Positions 28,601 to 42,200 of a DNA stretch of 64,000 nt are shown piece by piece; the first letter of the stretch is position 1; every line of letters begins with the position of its first letter. A program made the position numbers and the translations under genes. Origin of the DNA: Hermodice carunculata (lineage: Eukaryota; Annelida; Polychaeta; Eunicida; Amphinomidae); contig OZ026623.1 of NCBI GenBank assembly GCA_964020975.1, positions 85,293,562 through 85,357,561 on the forward strand. The letters are read 5' to 3'. Under the pieces are notes generated by a model that searched no databases, was not told the DNA's origin, and worked only from the letters and a program-made list of their open reading frames with translations.

Positions 28601-31600
28601 TTAATATTTTCGAATAGGGTCTACTCGGGAAAATTTAGGAATATTTATCCCAATCATTTATTTTGAATCAAGACTGAGTCAAGCTGTTGACTGGGGCATG
28701 TAATCTTGACAGGTCTCATCTACAATTCTCAGTCAAATTGTTTTCAATAACTGTTGAAATTAATTGAAAATAATGACGCAGACAACATTTGGCCACCAGC
28801 CAGTGCTAACCATTTTAAGTGTGATAGAATTAGTACACAGCAGTTTTGAAATGTGGTTTCTCACGTCCAGTTTTACCTAACAAGTGTGCAGAACGGACCA
28901 TTTTACCTTGATTTTGATCGTCCTCACTGAAGATCCTGACAAGCAGCCTCGGCAGCGTCCATTGGACCCAGAGCGAGAGTTTCACCCCGAGGCCGTCCTC
29001 CAACTCATGTGATGGAGAGAAGTCTCGCGACATGCTCTCCGAGGTTTCAGTCACTGTTCCAACCATGTCAACAGGTTCTATCAGACTGGAGGAACTCCCA
29101 GGCTGGATGGACACTTTGGCCGGTGGTGAGAAGGCTGTCTTCATGGTGCCCGAGGGGGAGTCCTCGGGCGAGTCTGTGGTGATCTGTGTGGAGGTATAGA
29201 CCTTAAAGCCTCGCAGCATCTGCTGGACGGCCTCCACTTGGTACATCACAAGGTCATACAGCAACTGAGTCTGAAACCAAAATATCGTACAGTTATGACA
29301 CCTGGAACCACTGTAAACATAAACTTGTGTGTGCAAATTTAACTCTTTCAGTGCCAAGCATGACTAAAGTCGATCTACTCATATCAGAATAGTCTGAATT
29401 ATCATAAGGATCCCACATTCGTATTCCTACTAAAAAGACCTTTCATTCAAGTACCAACATGTCTATAGTTCCAGAGAGAATATTCCAGGTCAACAGCTTT
29501 TCTTGGCTCTATATGAGCTAAAAAGGTAAAGACATTTCACATACCATCTCAAACCTAAAAAATTAAATACCTGCGGAAAAATGAAAACTGTAAAATGACA
29601 ACATCCTGATGTGTTTCAATAAGTTTACCATATGTTGCCCATGGGTGAGGGTTTGCCATCAGGACATCACATGGTGAGATGCTACTACATGTGTAATGCA
29701 AAAAAATCAGGACTAAGGCATGAAATTCTAGCTTGCATGGAAGTACAAACCATGATTACTATCACATCAGAAAAGCACACATTGGAAGACAAGCAGTGAA
29801 AAACATGCAAGAATTTTGCAGTAACATGTAATCGAGGTCTAACATGTCTAATATGTATCTGGTTTTAGTAATTCATATTTAAGGTCTTTACAATGTAACT
29901 TAACCTATAATCAACAAAATGTATAAAAATAAGATGGCTCGTCTATGGTCAGTTTGTGTACTTTCCAGTGTCTTTCTGATCTGTCTCATTGTCCTATCAA
30001 CTTTGTTATACATGTAGGCTGTAATACATGTACCTGTATATAATTACATCATGCACATGCATAGCATCTTTGCATAAAAGAGGTTCCACATTAAAGTGTG
30101 TCACTTTGGGAAAATGTCCTCTCAAACGACATTACATTTTTTCTCCTGGCTTTTTGTGGATTTTGTGTCATTAGCAGGGCTATGCAAATAAACAACTTTC
30201 TCCTATGTCTGAAGCTGATCCTGAATGGTTTATCCAACATGAGTATGAAGGATAAGGTTTTAATTGTAATCTTTTATTTGATTTGTCACTCAAAATGGCA
30301 TCATTGTCAAATTTATTCCTCTGATAGAACTTTGATTTGGTGCATATTTGCCCCTTTTAGACATAGGAGAAAGAAAAATTCCAGTATGGCTGGCCCATTG
30401 AGGGTAATGTTGGGATCACTGGTTGGATTTTCATGTTTTTATCGAGCATGAAAATCCAACAACTTGTGATACCAACGTTATCCTCAATGGGCTTTCCATA
30501 CTGAATTCTCTACGTCCATCATAACTGAACTCACACTCACCTGTATTTTAGATATGGCCAGGCTGACGGTGTCCATGTCAGCATGAACACACAGCCCCAG
30601 GGCAGTGACTGTGTCGGACGTAGGTGAGGCATACTTGGGTGATACAGCAATGGTGGCTGACAGAGACGCAGGCTTCACCAGGTAATAGAGGGCGCCACTT
30701 TTATGCACTGTGTACACACTACACTTGTTTACCTGTACGGACCATGGGAGCTTCTCTCCTGAAACCACATGTCCAACTTGATTTTACAGACATAACAATA
30801 CCCTTACTATTTCAATTTTATTACTTTCCCACCAAAAAGAAGATACTTTGGAGCAAGCCTCTTCAACCTCAGGCTGAAAATGAAAAGAATTTTTCTTTCT
30901 TTTTCTTTTTCCACCTGACACACAAATTGTGGCACACAGAAGTACATTGTTAAAGCCAAGAACACACACGCCTAATGTAGCAACAGCTTTACACCAGACT
31001 ATGTACAGGTCACTTGCAGTTCCTGACAATTCTGATGAGACTCACATGAGGATTAAAACATAGCACCCATAACTTCTTGGTGGTGCCTCATTGCAGTTAC
31101 TTTCCTCTTCTAGTTGGTTTAACCTTTTCCCCCTTGAATTAAGACTGAGTCAACATCTTTCCTTGGCAGGTGATTTTGATAGGTCACATCTGCCATTGTG
31201 AGTCCAACTATCTTTCATTACTCAAAGTTAGTTGAAAACACACATGTAGACATTAGACCACAGCCGGTTTTGGCCAGTTTAGCGGGAAAGGGTTAAAATG
31301 AACACCAGTCTCTTTCATGCTGTCAATTTATGGTATACATGTAATACAACAGAATTAAAAAAAAGATTCAAGGATCATAAATGTTTCTTGAGGCTTTATT
31401 CCTTGGGAGAGTGCGTAATTCTAAGGAAAACTGCCGACCAATGACACATAAAGCTGCTGACCAGTGGCACAATGATTCTTACTGACAAAGATGAAGCTGA
31501 AGATGATCACAACATCAGGCACTTGCTGCTACTTTTTCACGATTTATAAAGTTAATTGCCAATAAGTAAGCATTCATTTCCTCAGGGACCACAAATTTAA

Positions 31601-34600
31601 GCCCCGAATGCATGAAGTCGATGATAGGAAATCTCACATCTTGGAAATAAGGTGTGGGATGATTTAATCAAATGCAAATTAAAATGTGCAGGAAGCATAA
31701 ACTTTCACTGCCACATTGATAAACATTTTACACTGACCAGCCACCGAGTTCTCCAGTGCCTTGATAGGTATTTCCTGTAGTGGTGACAGCCACTTGTGAC
31801 CAGCACTGTACAGCCGCAAAGTGGGACAACAGATAACCAGTGTGTCGCACAGCTCTCCGCGTGTGTACACCTCACGCAGGTTGAGCGGAATGTTCATGGT
31901 CGGCTCGGGCAAACTGACGTGTTTAGTTGGTACAAAACTAACACAACTTTGGATGTCAATCTGGAACAGCAAGAACACACAGAACTATGAATATAGAGTC
32001 TACTGCACAATCATGAATTTTCGCGAGGGCTAAATATTCCCAAATTTTCCTGAATAGACCCTATTAAAAAATATTAAACTCATGAAAATTTTGGCAGATG
32101 AAATCTAATAAAGTGACAACACACAACAAATCTTTTACATAGTGCTATAAAACTATAAGATCTCATATGATTACTACTTTTTGTGGTCAGTGGTGGGGGT
32201 GATTCGGAAAGATTAAACTTGCGAAAATCTCTTTTGAGTCTAATTGGGGAAATTTTTTGCTTGGGAATATAAATGATAATACAGTATTACAGAGTGCACA
32301 ATTTTGGGAGATTTTTTTTGTTTTTGTTTTAAATCTGTTAAAAACCAGACAAAAAATAGAGGCAGTGTCCCTGTTTAAAGCCCCATAATAAGAAGGGACT
32401 AAGTACCTGTTCTGGTTCACTGTATGCACAAATTACCATGTGACAGGGGACAGGTGGCCAATGAAGTGTATACAAAATACACTTTAAAATACAGATGAAC
32501 ATACAGGTTCTGTATTTCTGTATAGACTTTCATGGCATGGAATCCAAACAAAATCTTCCTGGCTACCTAAAATCCTGCAAACCTCTACATGCACACATAT
32601 TTGGAACCAAGTATTGGCTTTAATTTTACAGCAATGCTATGGTAGGTCTTCAACACTGCCTGGGTCAAAGGTCGTGGGCCTTTTCCTCAGGAGACCCAGA
32701 CAACAGCTTTCCTCATTACACTTTGGGAACATGTTGCAGATGGCGCCACTGGCAACTCATCTAGCCACTGAATTGGTAAACCAACCCATCCTCACTCACT
32801 GACCACTGGTTGTCCATCAGAAGCGGTTTTACATGTAATTCAGAACATTCCCTATTGATGACATAGCGTGGCCCCCTTCCTATAAGGCTACCCCAAATGC
32901 ATAAAAAATGTGACCTTAAAAGAAAGGTGGTTTCTCTTGTGGGGTAAAATATAATGAAAATGCCATGTTAGTTGCTGCATGGAAAAGTGGCCTTACAAGA
33001 GGGGGACCACTGTAATTATTATTCTGGATGACACAAAAGGAAGAAAACACACATCTGCTGGTCATTTTCAAGAATGAAAAAAGTCTCATGCTGATGCAGT
33101 GGTTTCGGGTTCCACATGGTTAAAGAAGTTCAGACTGCCAATTATTAGTCATACCGTATTATCCCTTTTTAGGGCCCCTGTCCCCTTAACCATCCCCACC
33201 CCCCACCCCCACCCCCCCAATATTCTGGCTTAGAAAATATTCCAATTTAAGACAATTTTAGCAAAATTTTTCTGTTTTCTACCGTGTTAAATGCCAAAAT
33301 AGCCTGTTATTCAGACAAATTCACTGTAAATTTCCTAAGCACCCTGGGCCCTGGGTGCTAAACAGGGATAATATGGTAGATGAATATACATTTTTGGCAG
33401 CCCGTGGATTCTGGAATCTCATTGATACAAAAATATTATTGTGTTGCTGTCAGCTGGAACACATAATACATATATCTCACCAGGTTCTTAGCTTCTAGAA
33501 TCTCAGTGTGAGTCACAAGATGGACAGCCTACCTGAACTTGCAGTATTTTGATCAGTGGGAACAGCTTGGCGAGTCGTCCTCCCACAGAATTGTCAATTT
33601 CTGATCCTAAAGCCATCTCTTCTGCCGGAACCTTCGTCACTGTCTGAGTGGCAGATCTTGTGTGAGACTGCGATCGAGTCTGGCTCTCTGTGGGTACGCT
33701 TGGAGAACCACTGGACTCTGAAAATACATTGAAGTCCACCTTGAATGTGCTCCAAATTTATAATAGACCAAGTGTCGATATATCTTGCCAAGCTGGAAAT
33801 TTGATAACATTCATTACATAGTAGGAAAAAGCAGTTTTCATGAAGAATGGTAACATGCATTAAGTCACAGAAGAGAAGAGTGATCTCTGGAATTAAATAA
33901 ACTTAGGGCCATGATATACACAAGTGAACATGAAAATGGATACAAATCAGATAAATTAAGAAAAATACATGAAGTGTTTTGTTCAGACTTTGTCTTTGGG
34001 AAAAATGAAGTTTTGTGAATTTTGTTCAGTTGGATGCTTCAGAAAAAAGATACGATTTCAAAACTTTCCATGTTGTCAAAAATGACATAAATGGATAAAT
34101 AGTGACAGAGGCACAATTGAAGTGAAAACTGAAATAATGAGCTCAGATATTGGATTCGTAGTTACCAGCAGAGGTTGCTCGGTTGCGTAGGGGAGAGGAG
34201 GACTCAGCCAGAGCGGGGTCCAGCATGACCTGCAGCTGCGGCTTGGGCTGAGGTTTCTTGACCACAGGCACATAGCTCATCCAGTCCTGTAGCATGGGGT
34301 CCAGGCAGCCAACAACGCCCTCTAGGGTCAACAGCACAACTGCCGGGGCTGGAAAATAAAATGTACGGCTACACCTTGCTGGGGCAGCATTACATCCATG
34401 CATGTGAACAACATGTACAGAGCCACAGCTTAATATAGGAAAGATAAGATCATCAACAATGATGACTGAAAGTGGTCTCTCTAAATTACACAGATAAACA
34501 AAATAAGGTCACTGATGTTGGATACTCTGCCCATTGAGATGATTTTTAAGCACACATGGTCTTTAACATTTTTTGAAGTCTACACTTTTTGTAATAGGTT

Positions 34601-36150
34601 TGCAGTCTGTGTCTAGTGATTTATATTATTTTGATGTAAAGTACTAAATGTTGAAGCCATGTTTAATTTTCTTTATGATGCAAAAAATTGTGAGTATCAC
34701 GTACCAAGATAGCCATTGAATATCAAAATATGAATTATTGATACCTTTACTCTGTACCAATATGAAATAATAAATTTTTTGGTTCCCTTGTCAGTCAACA
34801 GTGTGCTTTCAATGCACTCAAAACGCATAAAGGAGGCTGCTGACTGGTCATCACTTGGCACTAAAGAGTTAAACACCTCTCACGTTGTGCTTTATTTGGC
34901 ATCAGAAGTAAATCCGATGTCACAAATTACACAAATTACTAGCCTACCTCCAGGTGCGTCGGTGTTGTTTGGGGTCTGCACTGTGAACGTGATGCACTCA
35001 TTGTGTACCTGGTCCACGGCCTGGTTGGTGTCTTTGAAGAACTGCACCTGGTGCACTCTAGAGGTGTCCAGCGGACCGTATACCAAGGGAGTGATGTGGT
35101 CCTTGCCGTGGTCTGTAAACAGTGTCAGGGCTTGACATTAAGGATGTTTTCTACTTGTCCCAAGGGCAACCACACTTTGAAATTTACTTGTCCTCACAGA
35201 AATTTTACTTTTCCCCAGGACAACCTCAATTTGAAACTTACTTGTCCCAAATTCATTCTACTGTTTTATGGCCTCTGAAGCTGGCAGGCCAATTTTTGGC
35301 CAACAGCGATCATGAACAAAAGTTATTGGGCATGTGTTGCAAAATTGCCGTTCCTTTTAAATTTTGATCAAGATACCGTCTCCCGAGAATGGGGCAGAGC
35401 AGCACACTGGAATACCAGGATAATACAGACACAAATATATCTCATAAGATTACATCATTCCAAGCACCTGGCCACAACAAAAATATGCCAAAATAAGCCT
35501 AAATGGAACGCGTACATAAGAACAGACCTCAGCTAAAATAGCTACACATACATTTGAGCTTCAATCGTAAACAGGCTTAGTGTTAATAATGATTCCATTG
35601 ACTCCAATTCTTAAAAAATACCCTTGAAAACAAATAATAATCCAATACTCCATTGACTAGCCACCTTTTAGCGATTAGGAACTTTTGGTAGCATTTAGCT
35701 GTAAGGCTGACCTATAAATAATGCAGATACTGTAAAAGCATAAACCATGAATACAATTACTACCTGTAGATTCAGTGACCATGGCAGACGCTAAATACAC
35801 ATTCCTGCTAAGGTAGTAAAATCGGTTTTGATAATGATTCTATTGACTCCAATTTTCTTAGAACATTATTGAAAACAAAGAATAATAAGTACCTAATACA
35901 TGAAATCAATTGAGTGGCTACCTATTAGCCATTTGGAACTTTTAGTAGCATTTGGCTATTTTGGCCAGTGCAAATGCTGACCTATAAATAGTGCCGATAG
36001 TGACTGCATGTGAAAGCACAAACCACAAAAACAAATATTACATGTAACTGTAGACTACAGCAGAGTGCATCATTCATACATAATTACACACATTAGCTAT
36101 AGGGATACATACCAACCACTAAACCAAATCTATTACATTGTCTATGTAAA

Positions 36151-36214
<64 letters not shown>

Positions 36215-39200
36215 TTTACAGTGGAACCTCATAAATACGGACCTCATCAATCCGTATGTCTCATTAATCTGAACACTTCTCCTGGAATAGAATTGTTCAT
36301 TTCAAGTAATAGTGATTCAGTAATCCAGATGCTTCATTAATCTGAACAGCTCACTGGGGTACAAAGGTGTTTGGATTAATGAGGTTCCACTGTACACATG
36401 CAAGCTGATATGAAAACCTCTATCTTTTGGACCTATTTTTGAAGCCAAAAGTCAACACAATCCCAATGATTCTGCAATAACTATTCATATTTGTCAATGA
36501 TAGCACTTTAAATGGGATCCCTGTGGTGCTGAGGCACTGACCGTATGAAAACAGCACCACCTGCACCCCGGATATCGAGCCGCAGATCGACATCGTGGCC
36601 TGTGTCCGGCAATCTTTCATCTCCAGCCCCGACATGGACAGCTCCAGGACTGGCTGCTTCTGCTTGCTGTGGGCTGTAAGGTTAATGTACAGAGCATCAG
36701 GGCAGTACTTACAGGCTCATGCAACCTCACCATAAAGGCTCATCCACTTCTTGCCATAGAGATTACAATGACCTGATAGTCATACGAATGACAGTTTGTT
36801 TGTACATTTGTATTTTTAATTTACACCACAAAGGTCATAATTGAGTTAATTGTGATTGATTTTTATTCATCAATTATTTGTCTTAAATATAATATTTTAC
36901 ACTACCACTATGCATTCCCAAAAATACTTTTCCAAACAATGAAACTGGAAATATTGATTTCTCATGCCAGAACTGTGAATTCTAAACACAAAATATGAAT
37001 GAGTTGGAGACCTGAATAGCAGAACATGAAAAAGGCTGAGAGTGATGACACGTAAATTGACAGTTTCCTCACTCAAAAATCTAACTCTTTCAGTGCCACT
37101 TTTTGGACAGAGTCGCAAGCTTTGGACGCAATGTGCCTAAAGTGCAGTGAGGAAAGCTGTTGACCTGGACTTTTATATTCTGTGTTACTTCAGGTATGCT
37201 GGAACTTGCATGAAAGGTCTTTTCACAAGGAACATGAATCTATCACCCTTATTATAATTCACAGTAGTTCCTGTTAAGTAGTTTGACTTTAGTCACAGTT
37301 GGCACTGAAAGAGTTAAAGTGACATGTACAAACTTCAATGTCTGCATAGGAATTGACTTATTTGCCACAAAATTGTATTTGAGCTTGCATTCCACTCTAT
37401 GGCTGGAATGTGATCTCATACCTAAATGGGCAACTCCTGCCAATCAATCTACATGTAAATGGACGAAATGCCTCAAAATGCACACACCTGTGGCCGTATT
37501 CACTAAAATTTTATCAGATCCTGACCTTGATCCTAAAATTTAATTGGTGCACTTCTGACCTTGAAATGCTTAATCCTTGGCGTAATATATGAATCAAAAT
37601 TTCCAGGAATAAACAATCTGTGTCCTGAGCTACCATACGAACTGTTTTCAACAATTTCATTTTATTAGATTAGTCTTGGTTTTATGCAGTACTTTATCTT
37701 TAAGCTGGATCAATATCTGGATCTAAATCTGGATCAAATTATGATTAAGTCATAAACCTGAAAATTAATATTAATTATATGCTTTCTACAATAGCCATAA
37801 AACAGATTGGTTCACACTGAAATTGTTTATCCAACACAAGATTAAAGAATTTGGGATCAAAACAAGTTGATTTAAATTTTGATCCTAAGTTTTTGACTGG
37901 ATTAGAATTCATTGTGAATATGGTCACTTGAAGATCAATTTAGTTTGCTGAGTTATCAGGGCAATAAACATGAGTAAATTGTACCTGGGCTGAAGATATC
38001 ATCTATGAGAGAAATATCCAGTAGTTTAGCAGGACTGGGCGTGGCCTGGGTCCAGCTGAATGCCATATGACCAAGCAGCATGGTCTGTGCCTTGGTCAGG
38101 TTGCCTGCCAAGTGAGGCAACTCGTACATTGACTCTGTCTTTGGCTGTAGGCGATTCTTCCTACAAAAGATTAGCATATTGCCATATTTGTAACCTGGGT
38201 TTTTTTTACATGTATGTCAACAAAAGAATTTGGTTTAAACAAAATACAAAAAATTTGAAGCTGGTAAACAACCCTGACACAGAGTTACTTATATCCAGCA
38301 TGCATAATTAACTATGTACATTGTTTAGCAATGTATTACAAGGACTTTTCTTGTCAATAATGAGATACATGTATTATGTCAGGGACATTCCTAGCAATTA
38401 GCCAAAACTAATTTTCAATTTGACCAATGAATTAAGTGGATGACTAGTTTATTTTCATGCATTTTTTACCTCATTTTTTCTTTTAGTTTCCAGTTTGGCC
38501 AAGAATTTCTCAGGTCAGAGTGATTCCATGTATTTAACGTGTTTAATCCATACCGTGTATTTTCATATGTTAATAATTTTTAATTAAAATTTTTAAAATA
38601 TAGCGTTAACATTGGATAATTTCATCAATCTTCCAAATTCTGTTCTATAAGCTCTTTAAATCTTTTTATGCTTTTGAAAAAAAAAAATTTTCTTGACACA
38701 AAATTGACATACAATATTCAAGAGTTAGAGCTCAGAGAATGCAAGACTGAGATATCTGAAGTTGAAATTGCAGCTTTATTCAAAGAAAAGAAAAAAAAAA
38801 AATCTTGGGGATGATTTAATTTTGCCATGCACCAAAACATACTTGTGTGAGCTGTGTACAGCAGAACCTGTCTCAAGAGACTACCCATGGGACCTGGCCA
38901 AAATGGTCCCTTAGAGCGGGAGGTCCCTTAAGAGGTGGCTTGTGGTCTACACAAATAATCCAGTGACATATAAAAGGGCCAGATGAAGTAATCCTGAAGC
39001 AAATCTCTTGTAATGTTCACCTAATTGTAAAAACATTGCCTTTGTTCTTCTTCTGATCTGCCTTAAAACTCTATAAAGCAATCCAGTGCTATTACAAAGT
39101 ATCAGTGCGACATCATTGTAATGGTGACAGTCTCACAGTTGTATATCCTTGAAGGTGCTGACAGGTTGTCCGATTGACACTTTTCCAGATTGCTGGGACT

Positions 39201-42200
39201 TCAATGTGCCAAGTGGTGGGTGCATAAAGACAAGTTAAAACAACAAACAATAGCCAGGCGGGCCTGGGCCTGGTTGTCCACAGAGCAGGTTTGACTGTAC
39301 ACCATTGATGACTCACCAGTACACAGACAGCAGCAGCCTCTTCCTATAGTAGGCTCCACTGAATGGCTGCAGTATGTTCTGCAGAGCCGGCACCTTTCCT
39401 CCAGGGTCAATGTACGTCAAGCCACACTCCACCCCAAAAACCTACAAGCAAGCGAGGATGCAAACACATTGTCCTAGATGATACACAAAACTGATTAAAA
39501 CAAGTGGTGAAATTAACCTGTTTTGTATGATCATGGTACAAAATGCAGTCTCGTCCATTATTGAAGCAAACACAACATAATGATACAGTGCTGCCAGAAA
39601 GTCCTGCATCGTCTCCCCTGGTGGCCCCTGCACGTGGTCCTCCTCGGGTACATATTGTACAAGGGCCTCCTGCAGAGATGCTGTTAGGAATTTTGATGTT
39701 AGTTACTCAGTGTGCTTCTTGCACCTACATGTACCTGTGGCCCCCATCGGCCCCAAACTAGTTATGGTATCAGAATTTTAATTTGTATTTACACTTTGAA
39801 GTGATACCTGCAAACGGCTCCACTGGTGACACCCCACCCCCAACCCCCTCAATTTTTTTGGCGCAAGACTTTCTGGCCACATTGTACTCTCATTAGTAAA
39901 TATGGGGTATGCACATGATGTACAAACTTTAGACTCCACTTTAAATTAGCTTTTATATCATAAGTGACATTGCATGGTCTGCCAAGTCATGCAGACAAGG
40001 AGAACCTATTAAAGAATCACGGATCCATGGACCTCTCATTTCGACATAACTGACAGTCAACAAGGAGGTTCCACGTCAGAGTTTGAATTCCTACCCTTGT
40101 ATATCCCAAGAGGCCACCTTCAACTCATCTCCATACTAGTGACATTTATCATATTACTTTTACCCTGCTTGTATAAAAAAGAATTCAAACTCCAAATTGT
40201 GATGGCAGTGGTATATTTCGTCATCCGCTGGAACAATCCTTACCTTGAAGTAGGTGTGGGAGTGGCAGTGATGAAGAAGGTTGTCGGATGGCGTAGCCAT
40301 TTTGCTAACAAGCTTGACCATTTTTCGAGGATACATGGGCATAGTCTGCTGGAAATCCACGCGATCGCCACGCAACACCAGAGCGGGCAGAAAGACAGGC
40401 GTCACTTTGTCGTCACCAGCCTTCCTCATCTTCTCGCTCTAAAAATACGACAAGGATCAATCCATTTTCTGCTGAGACTTATTTGATTTTGTTATGGCCT
40501 GCAGAGTGAATTTTATCCATCGAAGAATTCAAGACACAATATGAGAGCCATGACAGAAATTGCACACGTTACAAAAGTTGATGAAGTGGATCGATTTGTT
40601 TCCCATGTACTGGTAGATGGGAATTAAGAGGCCAAAGCCTGACAGCAACGAAAACAGTAGAAATTAAAAAAAAAAAAGTACTGTGGCAAATGTGCCTTGA
40701 ACAAACTGTACAAATTGACATTCAATGGAAATGTCTCCTGGTCTCATACAAGTTTTCATACATGCATCTGGCATCAACAAACGGACATTACATATATACA
40801 TGTACATCTATGTCACTTAAAAAGTAAAATAAAAAACTTGCCCCTATCACCGCCACTTCATAAATTTTACCTCATTACTAGACTATTTACTCATATTGGT
40901 TTCCTGTAATGTTCAGCTTTTGCAATATTGCCGTTTCTTGAGTGAGCAATAATATAATACGTGTCATTGACACAGAATACAGTTGTACCAGATCAGCCAC
41001 ATTGCCTCAACCTAACATATTATCCACATGGTCCATCTTAGATACCTTTCTTGACTTCCTGTGTTTCGTGACTCTCTTCCTTGTGATGTCGCACTTAGGT
41101 AGTTCTGCTGCGTGGACTATAATGGAGGAGTTGAGCAGAGTCACATGGTAGGATCGCGTCGGGATAAACTGCTCCATGACCCGAACTTGGGCCTCTGTGG
41201 GAGGCAGGCGAGTCTCATCCACAATCTCTGTATGATAATAAAGTGACAGTGAATGTACACTTAATTCCCCGATCATTTGACATGACGGGCTCCCTGCATA
41301 TTATTGCAGTGACATATGTCAGGTGTTCGAGTCAAGTAACCATGGTAACTAGGTCATTAGCTTTCCCTGGTGTGGGTTGGGCCCATTGTACCCTGATTGC
41401 TCCAAGGAATACTAGTGACTCAGTTGTACTCTCGTCAGGAATGGGTTCAGGCAAATCCTTCTGCTGGTTTGTACCTCAAAGTCCAAGGAATTTGCTCATC
41501 AACAGCCAGTAAGGACACTTCACAGTGGAATCAGCATGTCATGTTGGACCCACGATTCGTGGTCAGAAAAAACATAAATGTCAACTGAATTACATAATGT
41601 GCTGGCCATTGTACTCATGCTAGGCAAACTGAGTATTAATGCAGATGGAAAATTGTATACGTGAGAACGAATGCTTTTCCTACCATATCTTTGGATCTGT
41701 AATCATGAACCAGAATGAAATATGTCGTAAAACTGCATTTATTTTGTATCCATGTGAATGATCTTATTTTAGTGAAAAAATATACATAGCCTGTGTTGCC
41801 AAAAATGAAACTGGAAGTATGTACCAGAAGTAAATTATGACAGTTCAAGTGTGATTTTAACTGCAGATTTTCCAACATTTTAGACCAAACTATTTGTTTG
41901 CATGAATTCTCACAATTCCCTGACACATTGTATGGGCATTATGAAAGCTACAGCAAATTTCCATACTGCACTGTGGTTTCTACTCAGTTCACACTTTGAA
42001 TACAAGTCTTAGCAGTGGCACCCCCCTGGTTTAGACTTAGAGTGGGAGTTATACTAAGGGTTCCTACTTGCAATTGATTTAGGCTTGGAGAAGCAGTCAT
42101 ACAAATGATTCCTACCTAGTTTCAGTTCAGGGGTCATATTAATGGTTCTTAACTGTAATAATATTAATAAGACAAGGTTTGGAGCTTTTTTTAAAAGGCT

